Positions 35,721 through 44,780 of a stretch of 64,000 bases of DNA are shown piece after piece. Numbering within the stretch: position 1 is the first letter of the stretch; the number at the start of each line of letters is the position of its first letter. Under the pieces are notes generated by a model. That model did not search any database. It was not told where the DNA came from and worked only from the letters and a program-made list of their open reading frames with translations. Origin of the DNA: Bacteroidales bacterium (lineage in GTDB: Bacteria > Bacteroidota > Bacteroidia > Bacteroidales > UBA932); NCBI GenBank assembly GCA_022653735.1, contig JALCSU010000003.1, positions 1 to 64,000 on the forward strand, written 5' to 3'. The position numbers were made by a program, and so were the translations under genes.

Positions 35721-36200
35721 ATGGGGAAACATATTTCAGTCATATTCTGTTTACTCGCCCTGCTGGTTTGCAGTTGCAACGTAAGTACGGTACCAAAGGA
35801 TTTTACTTACAAATACAGCATGGAAAGCGTGTGCAACTTCAAAGTGGAATTTCAGCTGGATTCCGATTCGAGCTATGTAATCATGCGAGAAAATTACCTT
35901 TTCGACCGGTTTGAGGGAAAACACCGTCCGGTTGAGAAGGAAGGCATCGCAACAAAATCGGAATTTGACGAATTCCGCAAGTTAATCAGCGACAGCAACA
36001 TCTCTAAAATGGAAGATGCCTATGGCCTCACAGATGGGGAAAATTCAGACAATGCTGTTTTGTACATGGTCACCTTGACACAAAACGGAAAGAGCAAATC
36101 CGTCTTCATCAATGCCGGCACAAAACAGCATTTTCCAAAAAAATTCATTGCGTTGATTGAATATACCAACAACTTCATAAACGCACATGTAAAACCATAA
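35721..36200 (+). CDS. Small lipoprotein of unknown function
   Basis: 159 residues from ATG 35721, giving a signal MGKHISVIFCLLALLVCSC with lipobox Cys. The frame extends upstream to 35652, but that part crosses the terminator hairpin. The mature part is predicted mixed alpha/beta, charged, with no motif I recognise; it contains SEFDEFRKLISDSNISKMEDAY and a short beta C-terminus (YMVTLTQNGKSKSVFINAG). It may be co-transcribed weakly with the SusC/SusD pair or stand alone. No function assigned. Confidence 0.6.
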   Translation: MGKHISVIFCLLALLVCSCNVSTVPKDFTYKYSMESVCNFKVEFQLDSDSSYVIMRENYLFDRFEGKHRPVEKEGIATKSEFDEFRKLISDSNISKMEDAYGLTDGENSDNAVLYMVTLTQNGKSKSVFINAGTKQHFPKKFIALIEYTNNFINAHVKP

Positions 36201-36238
36201 TATGAAGCGTTGGGCGCAAGAGCTAAGTCGGGATTGGT

Positions 36239-36523
36239 TCAGAACTCGAATTTTTCAAGTTTCCATTCCCCTTTCATCAGTTTCTTGAGATTGGCGCAGC
36301 CGTCCGCAAATGATTTGCTCTCACCATGGGCATCCAGGACTTTCTGGTCTCTCCATGTCTCGCAGAACAGGTAGACGCGTTCCCTGCTTGTGCTGGCGAA
36401 AAGATCATAGGAGACGTTGCCCTCCTGAGTCCTTGAATCGCGAACCATCTCCGCGGTAGCAGCCTTGACCTGCTCCGGGGTTACGCCCTCATTAACTTCG
36501 AAAAATACATTTAATCTGATCAT
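36239..36523 (-). CDS. Antibiotic biosynthesis monooxygenase (ABM/YgiN-like) domain protein
   Basis: 94 residues, one ferredoxin-like ABM domain: IRLNVFFEVNEGVTPEQ at the start, SRTQEGNVSYDLF in the middle, and RVYLFCETWRDQKVLDAHGES, the usual dimer strand and helix. Such small dimers are quinone monooxygenases, haem-degrading enzymes or peroxide-linked proteins; no haem-binding pattern is evident. It overlaps the HAD gene stop by 4 nt (ATGA), so the two are translationally coupled. Confidence 0.75.
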   Translation of the reverse strand: MIRLNVFFEVNEGVTPEQVKAATAEMVRDSRTQEGNVSYDLFASTSRERVYLFCETWRDQKVLDAHGESKSFADGCANLKKLMKGEWKLEKFEF

Positions 36524-37119
36524 GATATTAAGGATTTAAGTTTGTCAGTCACATTATGAATGTCATCGAATATGATGGCATTGAATCCTAACGCATCGGC
36601 TGCCTGAATGTTCGCAGCGTTGTCATCTATGAACACGCATTCTTCTGCCTTCAGATGATACCGGTCTAGGAGAATCTGATATATTCTTGGATCAGGCTTG
36701 TTGACCTTCTCGATTCCGGATATCACCATTCCGTCGAACAGCTTGAAGAAATCAAATTCTTTGATCAGCCCCTCAGCTTTCTCCCAAGACCAGTTCGACA
36801 GGCCATATATTCTTAATCCGCTGGATTTCAGCTTCTTTAAAAGGGCTACGCTTTCCGGAAAGCATCCTTTCACGGTACGCCGCCATTCATCGTCGAACAG
36901 CTGAATCTCCTTAGCATATTCAGGAAACCTATCCTGCAACTCCTTCACTCCTTCTGCGAAAGGCTTCCCTGCATCTAGGGTGGCGTTCCAGTCGTATAGG
37001 CCAACCTTGTCGAAGAAATTTTCCATCTCTTCTTCTAACTTGAAATATTGTCTGTAAAGATACCTCGGATTCCAGTCAAGAAGCACTCCGCCGAAATCGA
37101 AAACTATGTTCTTTATCAT
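36520..37119 (-). CDS. HAD-superfamily phosphatase, YihX-like
   Basis: 199 residues. Motif I FDFGGVLLDW has the nucleophile Asp8 with Gly in place of the second Asp, as is common in the YihX/haloacid dehalogenase-IA group. Motif II is IYGLSNWS (about 103-110), motif III Lys in KVNKPDPRIYQ, and motif IV VFIDDNAANI with the metal-binding Asp pair. YihX-type enzymes dephosphorylate sugar phosphates such as glucose-1-phosphate; the actual substrate is not known. First gene of a two-gene unit with the ABM protein. Confidence 0.85.
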   Translation of the reverse strand: MIKNIVFDFGGVLLDWNPRYLYRQYFKLEEEMENFFDKVGLYDWNATLDAGKPFAEGVKELQDRFPEYAKEIQLFDDEWRRTVKGCFPESVALLKKLKSSGLRIYGLSNWSWEKAEGLIKEFDFFKLFDGMVISGIEKVNKPDPRIYQILLDRYHLKAEECVFIDDNAANIQAADALGFNAIIFDDIHNVTDKLKSLIS

Positions 37120-37139
37120 ATTCTGCCTGAAAACTTTTT

Positions 37140-37147
37140 CAAAGATA
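37140..37147 (-). promoter_or_regulatory. -7 box (TATCTTTG) for the HAD/ABM pair
   Basis: Exact TAnnTTTG match on the minus strand, 20 nt before ATG 37119. Confidence 0.5.
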
Positions 37148-37173
37148 AGGAAAATTGCGGGAATAGGCGATGT

Positions 37174-38781
37174 CTAGTTGTGGCCTACTAGGGTGAGACG
37201 GAGGGTGAGGCCGAAGTTGTCGGCGTAGAGGCTGCCTTTGTCTATGTAGGCTCCGGCGGAGACGAGACAAGGAAATGCCTTGCTGAATTTCGGGAAATTA
37301 ACTTCAAACGCGCAGGAAAACTGCTTTGGAGCGGATTTGAAAGCTTCGATGCGCTGAGTGTAATTGCCGTAATTAATTGAATATGTTGCCTTCAGCCTGT
37401 AAGGAACCTTGCGAGCCACCTTGCCAGCAATGCCGATGTGGTGGGCACGGATTCGGTTATTGGCGATTCCAAGCACTACCCCGTCGCTGCCGACAGGCAT
37501 CGGAGTCATCAGCGCCAGCCCCATCGTGCGACCATAATTGGTCCAGCCGGAAGCATATTCCCCATTGTTGAAATAGTTGTCCCTTCCACCAAGGTAGCGA
37601 TAAAGCCGGTCAGGTTTCTTGCGAAGCTCCTCCTCGGTAGCAGGTCTTGCATGCACCGAACCCGACTGCGAACGAGTGAAGACATATTCATAAAGCACGT
37701 CGGTCACCCATTTATCCCTGTCATTCAAAGAGATGCCAATTGTTGTCACACCATCGGGGAAATTCTTGAAGCGCACCCCTGAGCCATCCTCGAATGGCCT
37801 GTCGTGAGCTGCCAAAAGCGTGAATTTGTCCGTCCGCCAGTTCAGCTGGAACAACTCGCGGCCTCTATGGTCGCCAAGCACGTTAGCCTGGTCACTCGCA
37901 GTGGCACCACTGCCGCCACTCCTGCCCAGCACAACCTTCATATAATCCTTGAAAGAATGCGGCTGAGACCCATATTTCGGGCTGTCGCCTGCCCATGTGG
38001 CGAAATGCTCCAGGCCCATCTGGAAGTCAACTCTCTCGCTAAACCTAAGCCTGACATACAAAGACTTGTTGTGCAGACGAGCCTTGTCGACATACCTGTC
38101 ATCTATGAATATGTAGTCGGCGTAATTGAACCTGAATGCCAGAATCCCCTTAGTCCAAGGCACGTCAATATATTCAGAATAAATATTATAGCCCGGCGCA
38201 TTGCGAGCATTTCCAGTCCACATCATGTCGCCGCCGGTGAGGGAAAGTTCCGCAATGTTGCTCCTGCCGGAGGCACCACGGAATCCAGGTAAAGCGCAGG
38301 CAGCACCACTGCATCTGGGCACCGATTCTTCAAACCAACGTGTTCTATCCCGCATTCCAAGATACAGCCTCAAAGCCTTCCAGCCAATCCCTGCATAAAG
38401 CTGCCCAACCTTGCCGTCGAAAGCATCATGTGTGGCAGATGAAGAACCGTATGCCTCGACCGCAGGCGAAGCAAAGACATCAGCATTCTGCGACAAAGAG
38501 GCAGCCAGCGTCGTCCCGCCATAGAGAGTCCAGCCTTTGCCAAGGCCATATCGCAAATCGGCTGCGCTGACAATCATGCCACCGCGAGCATCTGGGAAAG
38601 GACCTCCTTTATTTGTCACTGCCCAGAAAGGCAAAGACTTCTCGCTCGCCGCAATTCCGTACATGGACACATTCCAACAGGCGGAAAGGCCATTCCCGGA
38701 ATCGGATCTTTGATGAGCAGCAGATCCTGCCGGCAAGGCCACCATGGCCAGAAGCGCCATTATTGATTTCAGAACAGACAT
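37174..38781 (-). CDS. Capsule assembly Wzi-family outer-membrane protein
   Basis: 535 residues from ATG 38781 (MSVLKSIMALLAMVALPAGSA, a signal peptide); an upstream start adds a non-signal stretch. The rest is a predicted beta-barrel with alternating aromatic strands (SEYIDVPWTKGILAFRFNYADYIF, then RLRFSERVDFQMGLEHFATWAGDSPKYG), typical of the Bacteroidetes Wzi-like family. E. coli Wzi is an outer-membrane lectin that anchors capsule; Bacteroidales versions are larger, and their role in capsule or exopolysaccharide retention is inferred. No capsule genes are adjacent. Confidence 0.78.
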   Translation of the reverse strand: MSVLKSIMALLAMVALPAGSAAHQRSDSGNGLSACWNVSMYGIAASEKSLPFWAVTNKGGPFPDARGGMIVSAADLRYGLGKGWTLYGGTTLAASLSQNADVFASPAVEAYGSSSATHDAFDGKVGQLYAGIGWKALRLYLGMRDRTRWFEESVPRCSGAACALPGFRGASGRSNIAELSLTGGDMMWTGNARNAPGYNIYSEYIDVPWTKGILAFRFNYADYIFIDDRYVDKARLHNKSLYVRLRFSERVDFQMGLEHFATWAGDSPKYGSQPHSFKDYMKVVLGRSGGSGATASDQANVLGDHRGRELFQLNWRTDKFTLLAAHDRPFEDGSGVRFKNFPDGVTTIGISLNDRDKWVTDVLYEYVFTRSQSGSVHARPATEEELRKKPDRLYRYLGGRDNYFNNGEYASGWTNYGRTMGLALMTPMPVGSDGVVLGIANNRIRAHHIGIAGKVARKVPYRLKATYSINYGNYTQRIEAFKSAPKQFSCAFEVNFPKFSKAFPCLVSAGAYIDKGSLYADNFGLTLRLTLVGHN

Positions 38782-38986
38782 TGTCACTAAATTAATTATT
38801 CCTTTCGAAATCCACAATTCTATGTACCATCTTGAAAGAATTGTCTACCAATAAGTTATTCAAAGCAGCGAAAATTTTATTATGATTATAATAATTATTT
38901 TTATAATAAATGAATTCAACACGAATCCGAAACCGTGCGACGTACGCATGGCTCCGGATCCGTTGGATTACTATGTGAGTCTTGGC

Positions 38987-41893
38987 CTAGTAACCAAAGA
39001 CTTCTTCGAGGGTAAGGGTCTGTACTGGACCGAGGGTCCTCAGGAAGTCCATGTCGAAGCCTTTCTGGTCGCCCAGAAAGCCGTAAATGAATTTCCTGTC
39101 CTTGACCCACTTCTGCTGGAACGCCTTCACATCATCGAGGGTGAGAGTCTGGATCTGCTCAAAAATAGCCTTGTTCCTGTCTTCGCTAAGCCCTAGATCC
39201 TGAAGGTCGAGGTAAGAATATATGACATCGATCCCCGTCGTTCTCGCAGTACGCAAGTCATTGATCATCGCAGTCTTCGCCACGTCGAAAGCCTGCTGAG
39301 ATTCAGGCATGTCATTGATGATCTTGTCGAATCCCTCAACTGCGGCCTTCTGCTTATCGTTCTGAGACGCGATGTAAGCGAAGAAAACATACGGGATGTC
39401 CGATGAATATGGCTCCACGAAACGTGCCGAAGCCGAATATGCCAGCCCTCTGGCCTCCCTCATCTCCTGGAATACTATTCCATTCATGCTGCCTCCGAAA
39501 TAATTGTTGTACAGCCTGTCGACAGCGTCATTCGAGACATCGAATTTCTCGCCTCTGTTGGAATATTGCAGGTAATAGAATTGGTTGGCATCGTATGGGA
39601 CTATGTACACCTTGCTCTCGTCTACGGCTATCGGCTGAGGATATTTTTTAGCCAGCGGAGCCGGATTCTCCCCGATCTTATGGTTTTTCTTGAGCATGCC
39701 TTCCACCTTAGCAAGATCGGAAGGCCCGTAATAAATGATCTTGTGCTGCTTAGAATACAGATTCCGGACTGCATCCAGAAGTTCTTCGGAATTCAGCGCC
39801 ATGATCTGATCGTTCGTGAATGTGAACTTATGAACGAATTCAGCCCCATAGCGAATGTAATTCCACATATTGGAGAAGCAGGACTGCTGATTGAGCTTGT
39901 TGTCAGCCCTGCTCTTCAGGACATCCGATTTCAGCTTCGAAAGAATTGCAGTGTCAGGAATCGCATTGAATATCCTGTCTTCAATGATGCCCAGGGCCTT
40001 CCCGACATTTTCATCCAGGCCGGTGATGCCGATAGTCGAAACAGCATTGCCGGCAGACAGAACCTCATCGCAAGCCAGTTCGTACAAATCCTTGTTGATT
40101 TGCTCTGCGCTGCGGGAAGGAGTCCCAAGGTAAGCAAGATAATCCAAGGCAAGCGACAGGCGAGGGTCGTTCTGGGAACCCATATCGAAAATCATCCTGA
40201 CCTGGGTGATGTCATTGATGTCATTCTTCTTGTAAAGCAGCTCGATATTCTTTTCTAAAGTCTTCTTCGTCATATCCTTCGCATAGTCCACGAACACCGG
40301 CTCGATAGGTTTCACGGAATCGGCCTGAATGTCCTTCAGGAAAGCGCTCTGCTTGTCGCGGTTCGTCTCGATAGGGGTGATCTCTGGAGCGGCGATTTTC
40401 TCGATGCTCTTGTCCTCGCCGACGAATTTGAACGCCTCGACGTAATTGTTCTCTCCAAGATATTCATTTGCCCAGTCTACGATCTGTTGCTTCGTGACCT
40501 TCTCCATTCTGGACAGCTGCTCAACGTCGTCTTTCCAGCTGGAACCATTGATGAATGAGTTCACGAACATCATGGCACGGCTGTCATTATCTTCAAGCTG
40601 ACGCATCTCGTCAAGCTTGTAGTTGTTGATGGTAGCCTTTATGAGCGTGTCGCTGAACTCCCCTTTGCGCAATTTCTCCACTTCTCCCAGCATTAAGTCG
40701 CGTACCTCATCAAGCGTCTGGCCCTCGCAAGGATACCCAAGAAGAAGGAATTGTCCTTCGTCTGGAAGGGAATAGTTCACGGCAAAGGCAGAATTGATCT
40801 TCTGGGCCTGCAATAGGTTCAGGTCGAACAGTCCAGCCTTGCCATTGTAGAGAATGGAGCGGACAAGGTCTCCCACCTCGCTGTTCCTGAAATCTTTTGA
40901 TCCCGGCACTCTCCAGCCAAGCACCATGAATTCCGCATCATTGCCGTACACGGTTTTGTGCACAGGGGCAGTGATGGGATCCTCCGGCTTTGCCTCCAGA
41001 TCTTTGAGGTTCTCGTTAGGCTTCCAATCGCCGAAATATTTCTCGATAGTGGCCACGAACGCATCCGGGTCGAAATCGCCGGAAACGCAAATCGCCACGT
41101 TATTCGGCACGTAATAATAGTTCCTGTGATTCTCGATGTTGACTATGGAAGGGTTCTTCAGATGCTCCTGCGTCCCCAGAGTCGTCTGCTGGCCGTAAGG
41201 GTGGTTCTTGAAGAGAACGGAGTCGATGGCCTCCAGGCACTTGCTCAGATCCTCTGTCAGGCTCATGTTCTTCTCCTCGTAGACCGCCTCCAACTCAGTG
41301 TGGAATCCGCGAATCACAGGATGCATGAATCTGTCGGCCTCGATTTTCGCCCAATTGTCTATCTGATTCGAAGGAATGTCCTCGGTGTAGACAGTCATGT
41401 CGTTGGAAGTGAAAGCGTTTGTCCCCTGAGCGCCTATGACCGACATCAATTTGTCATATTCATTAGGTATGGCAATCTTCGATGCCTCATAGCTGATGGA
41501 GTCGATCTGGTGATATATCGCCTTTCTCTCCTCAGGGTCAGTTTTGGTCCTGTAGACCTCGAACAGGGCCTTGATCGAATCCAGCTTCGGTTTCTCGGCT
41601 GCGAAGTCGGAAGTTCCGAAGCTTTCAGTGCCTTTGAACATCAGATGCTCAAGGTAATGGGACAGACCCGTCGTCTCGTGAGGATCGTTCTTCGAGCCAA
41701 CCCTGACCGCAATATAAGTCTGCAGGCGAGGGGTTTCTTTATTGACGGTCATGTAGATTTTCAGCCCGTTGTCGAGCGTATAAATCTTCGTCTTAAGCGG
41801 ATCGCCCTTCACTGTCTCATATTTGTATTTAGAGCAAGAGCCAAGCATGAACAATGCAAGGACAGACGCAAGACCCAATAAAATCTTTTTCAT
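38987..41893 (-). CDS. M16-family zinc metalloprotease (insulinase-like) lipoprotein
   Basis: 968 residues: lipoprotein signal (MKKILLGLASVLALFMLGSC, Cys20), then two M16 halves. The first half carries the inverted zinc site H79-Y-L-E82-H83 with the downstream Glu in VYEEKNMSLTED. In the second half (from about 540) the equivalent site has degenerated to YLAYLGTPSRS, so it is the non-catalytic half that closes the chamber. Length and two-halves design match the Bacteroidetes clade. It likely degrades peptides in the periplasm. Flanked by unrelated genes on the same strand with 93-nt and 64-nt gaps. Confidence 0.9.
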   Translation of the reverse strand: MKKILLGLASVLALFMLGSCSKYKYETVKGDPLKTKIYTLDNGLKIYMTVNKETPRLQTYIAVRVGSKNDPHETTGLSHYLEHLMFKGTESFGTSDFAAEKPKLDSIKALFEVYRTKTDPEERKAIYHQIDSISYEASKIAIPNEYDKLMSVIGAQGTNAFTSNDMTVYTEDIPSNQIDNWAKIEADRFMHPVIRGFHTELEAVYEEKNMSLTEDLSKCLEAIDSVLFKNHPYGQQTTLGTQEHLKNPSIVNIENHRNYYYVPNNVAICVSGDFDPDAFVATIEKYFGDWKPNENLKDLEAKPEDPITAPVHKTVYGNDAEFMVLGWRVPGSKDFRNSEVGDLVRSILYNGKAGLFDLNLLQAQKINSAFAVNYSLPDEGQFLLLGYPCEGQTLDEVRDLMLGEVEKLRKGEFSDTLIKATINNYKLDEMRQLEDNDSRAMMFVNSFINGSSWKDDVEQLSRMEKVTKQQIVDWANEYLGENNYVEAFKFVGEDKSIEKIAAPEITPIETNRDKQSAFLKDIQADSVKPIEPVFVDYAKDMTKKTLEKNIELLYKKNDINDITQVRMIFDMGSQNDPRLSLALDYLAYLGTPSRSAEQINKDLYELACDEVLSAGNAVSTIGITGLDENVGKALGIIEDRIFNAIPDTAILSKLKSDVLKSRADNKLNQQSCFSNMWNYIRYGAEFVHKFTFTNDQIMALNSEELLDAVRNLYSKQHKIIYYGPSDLAKVEGMLKKNHKIGENPAPLAKKYPQPIAVDESKVYIVPYDANQFYYLQYSNRGEKFDVSNDAVDRLYNNYFGGSMNGIVFQEMREARGLAYSASARFVEPYSSDIPYVFFAYIASQNDKQKAAVEGFDKIINDMPESQQAFDVAKTAMINDLRTARTTGIDVIYSYLDLQDLGLSEDRNKAIFEQIQTLTLDDVKAFQQKWVKDRKFIYGFLGDQKGFDMDFLRTLGPVQTLTLEEVFGY

Positions 41894-41957
41894 AATATTG
41901 AATATGAATTATTTAAACATTGCTCTAAAGATATTCATAATAAACGAATATGCAAAA

Positions 41958-42980
41958 TCAGACGAATTTTTCAATCGCAGGCTGCAGGATCTTGCCGATG
42001 GCGTCGGTCTCTATTAGGAAGCCGTCATGGCCGTAGACAGTAGGAATCTCGAAATAGCGGGCTCCAGGAATCATGGCGGCCAGGGGTTTCATGTCATCAG
42101 GAGGGAAAAGCTCGTCTGAGGACATGCACACCAATGTGAAATACTCCTTTAGCATGCCTAGGGCTGCCTTCAATCCGCCGCGCCCACGACCTAAGTTATT
42201 GCTGTCCACCTGATCACAGATGGATTTATACGAATATGCATCCCAGGACTTGATGAATTTCAGGCTCTGGTGGCTGTAGTAGGAGGAAACTTTCTCCGCG
42301 AACACGAAGTCCTCGTTTTCCTCTTCCTGCTTGAAGAGGCCTTCCTCGCAGCGATAGGTCAGCAGTGCGATCGCCCTTGCAGCCTTGAGACCGAAGAGAC
42401 CACCCTTAATCGTGGTGCCAGCCTTGAAGGTCGGGTCTGCCTCCAGCGCAAACCTCATAGCCGTATTGAAGCCTGTGATCCACGGGGTAACGCAAGCGCC
42501 CGAGGCAATGATGAACACTTTCCCGAATGTCTCAGGACATGAATATGCCCATTCGAATGACATGAAGCCTCCCATGGACGTGCCAATGAGAATATCAATC
42601 TTTTCTATTCCCAAATGCTTGCGAAGCATGTCAAACGCCCTGACCGTATCTCTTACAGTGACCCTCGGGAAAGCCAGCCTGTACGGCTTGCCAGTTTTCG
42701 GATCGATGCTGGCAGGCCCGGACGAGCCGCACGCCGAGCCGAGCGCATTGGCACAGATGACGAAATATTTCTGCGTGTCAATCAGCTTTCCAGGCCCCAC
42801 AAGCGCAGGCCACCATTCACCCTCTGGATCGGAAGATGCCGTAAGTGCATGGCAAAGCCAGATAACTTTTTTCTCGGGGTTATATTCAAATGGAGAAGTA
42901 TGATAAACAACTTCCAGATTCTCAATGCTTCCACCCGCCTCAAACTCGAATTTTCCGCCCTCAAAGACATGCCTATCCAT
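41958..42980 (-). CDS. metX: Homoserine O-acyltransferase
   Basis: 340 residues, alpha/beta hydrolase fold of the MetX family. Oxyanion region around LCHALTASSD; nucleophile Ser135 in IGTSMGGFMSFEWA; then the Asp in SSDELFPPDD and the His in VYGHDGFLIE complete the triad. Signature GSACGSSGPASIDPKTGKPY matches MetX. It acylates homoserine (acetyl or succinyl donor cannot be told from motifs with certainty) for methionine synthesis. It stands alone here, with no other met gene near. Confidence 0.9.
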   Translation of the reverse strand: MDRHVFEGGKFEFEAGGSIENLEVVYHTSPFEYNPEKKVIWLCHALTASSDPEGEWWPALVGPGKLIDTQKYFVICANALGSACGSSGPASIDPKTGKPYRLAFPRVTVRDTVRAFDMLRKHLGIEKIDILIGTSMGGFMSFEWAYSCPETFGKVFIIASGACVTPWITGFNTAMRFALEADPTFKAGTTIKGGLFGLKAARAIALLTYRCEEGLFKQEEENEDFVFAEKVSSYYSHQSLKFIKSWDAYSYKSICDQVDSNNLGRGRGGLKAALGMLKEYFTLVCMSSDELFPPDDMKPLAAMIPGARYFEIPTVYGHDGFLIETDAIGKILQPAIEKFV

Positions 42981-43216
42981 AATTTTTCGTTTTCAAAACG
43001 GACGTAAATTTAGTAATTCGCTTTATTCCTGCAAAAGAATACTGACTCGAACCGAAAAGTTCTGATTTTCAAATAATTTGACATAAAGGCAGTAAATATC
43101 ATTACTGACAGCATTATTGTGTTGCTGACCGTAAAGCTCCAGAACAGTCAGATTTCCATATTATCTTTACGTACTGCAACCATTTATTTCGTATATATTC
43201 ATGAATAGCAACACTA

Positions 43217-43765
43217 ATGAAAGCTAACCGAAAAGATAACACCGATTCTCAACTTGTGAGCAATATCAGGAAAGGCGATATCAAATCGTTCGAAATACTG
43301 TTCGAGCGCTATTATCCTGTACTCTTCACTTTCGCCATCAAGATGTTGAAAGACAGAGAAACTGCAGATGATATCACTCAGGAGTGCTTCATTAAGTTCT
43401 GGCTTTACCGGGACCGGCTTAACCCTGAACTTCCAGTAAAAAGAATGCTGTACAAGATCGTCAGGAACAGTTGTCTTGATTTCTTCCGTTCCAAGAAGGA
43501 GGTTCTGCAGTCTTTGGTATCATCTCTTGGAACAGATTTTTCCGACAATGCGAAGACGGACGAGATGATTTCGTTCTATGAGACCAACAATATATTATTG
43601 CGTCATATATCCCAGCTTCCTGAGAAGCGCAGGGCAGTATTCGAAATGAGCCGGTATCTGAATATGTCCAACAAGGACATCGCCGGCAGACTGAACATTT
43701 CAGAACGTACTGTAGAAAAACATATTCAACTAGCCCTCGGAGAATTGAGGGGAAAAGTATCATAA
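43217..43765 (+). CDS. ECF-type RNA polymerase sigma factor
   Basis: 182 residues: sigma-70 region 2 at about 22-95 (FEILFERYYPVLFTFAIKML, then DDITQECFIKFWLYRD) and region 4 at about 120-178 (LPEKRRAVFEMSRYLNMSNKDIAGRLNISERTVEKH). FecR follows 4 nt after the stop and an STN-containing SusC after that, so this is a complete ECF/FecR/SusC/SusD system. It likely turns on its own operon when its SusC meets substrate. A near-consensus -7 box (TATCTTTA, about 43161) lies upstream. Confidence 0.9.
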   Translation: MKANRKDNTDSQLVSNIRKGDIKSFEILFERYYPVLFTFAIKMLKDRETADDITQECFIKFWLYRDRLNPELPVKRMLYKIVRNSCLDFFRSKKEVLQSLVSSLGTDFSDNAKTDEMISFYETNNILLRHISQLPEKRRAVFEMSRYLNMSNKDIAGRLNISERTVEKHIQLALGELRGKVS

Positions 43766-43769
43766 GGCT

Positions 43770-44780
43770 ATGAATAAAAAACAGTTGCATGAATATATCA
43801 AAGGAAGCCTGGAAAGCGGAGAGGAGTTGAGAATCCAGATGCAGATGGCTGACATGGCTGGAGATGAGAAACTGCTCGAAATGCTTGACTCCGAATTCAA
43901 CGACATGAATCCGGAACCTGGCCTGGACATACGCAGACCCCTTGCAGGAATCAAGAAACAACTTGGATTCAAGAATGCTCACAGAATGGTGACGGGCGCC
44001 ATCCGAGTATTTGTATGCATCTGCGCATTGGCATGTATCCCGCTTTCAGTCCTTCTCGTAATGAAAACACAGCCTGCGGAAGCAGTAAGTTGGCAGCAGA
44101 CTTTCGTCCCGGAAGGAGAACGAGCGGAAGTGGTCCTTCCTGACGGTTCTATCTTTTCCCTTAACGGCGGCAGCAGCATCATATACCCTGACAAATTCTA
44201 TGGGGATTGCCGTAAGGTCTTCGTTGAAGGCCAGGTCTACGCCAAGGTAAGTCCGGATGCTTCCAAACCTTTCTATCTCTGCTCTGCCGAATCAGAGGTT
44301 AAAGTACTCGGAACCCGTTTTGAATTCAAGAATTACAAAGGTTCGGAACATGCCGAGCTTATGCTCCTCGAAGGAAAAGTTGACTATACAGCAGTCGGCA
44401 CGGCCAGACAGACGGTTTCCTTGTGCCCTGGTGACATGATGGTCTACGACAAGACAAACCACAAGATATCCCTCTCTCGCTTCAACCCGGAAAGCTATGC
44501 GACACTGGACAAGTATCGATCCTTCTATTTTATGAACATCACGCTCAAGGACATAGCAAATGAACTCCAAGCATCGTTCGGCGTTCCGATCTACATCACT
44601 GATGCATCGGCTGCCGGTCGCAGGTACTTCGCATTATTTACTAACGGGGAAAGCCTTGACGAGATATTGTCCACGATAGGCAAGGATGACAGGCTGAAGG
44701 TCAGCAGGACCGGAACAGGTTACAATATCAGCTTAAAGAAATCGATACCATATAATAATAACAAAAATAGCCCAGAATGA
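43770..44780 (+). CDS. FecR-family anti-sigma factor
   Basis: 336 residues. Cytoplasmic part at about 1-70, transmembrane helix at about 77-95 (FVCICALACIPLSVLLVM), FecR domain at about 115-215 (VVLPDGSIFSLNGGSSIIYP, FVEGQVYAKVSPDASKPFYL, KVLGTRFEF), C-terminal DUF4974-like domain at about 250-330 (LKDIANELQASFGVPIY). It relays the ligand state of SusC to the sigma factor. Overlaps the SusC start by 4 nt. Confidence 0.9.
   Translation: MNKKQLHEYIKGSLESGEELRIQMQMADMAGDEKLLEMLDSEFNDMNPEPGLDIRRPLAGIKKQLGFKNAHRMVTGAIRVFVCICALACIPLSVLLVMKTQPAEAVSWQQTFVPEGERAEVVLPDGSIFSLNGGSSIIYPDKFYGDCRKVFVEGQVYAKVSPDASKPFYLCSAESEVKVLGTRFEFKNYKGSEHAELMLLEGKVDYTAVGTARQTVSLCPGDMMVYDKTNHKISLSRFNPESYATLDKYRSFYFMNITLKDIANELQASFGVPIYITDASAAGRRYFALFTNGESLDEILSTIGKDDRLKVSRTGTGYNISLKKSIPYNNNKNSPE

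Noticed and set aside
38882..39196. 104-residue frame on the plus strand before the M16 gene
   Set aside because: Mostly antisense to the M16 C-terminus.
40958..41881. 307-residue frame antisense to the M16 protease
   Set aside because: Shadow frame; the protease has catalytic motif, signal peptide and full length.
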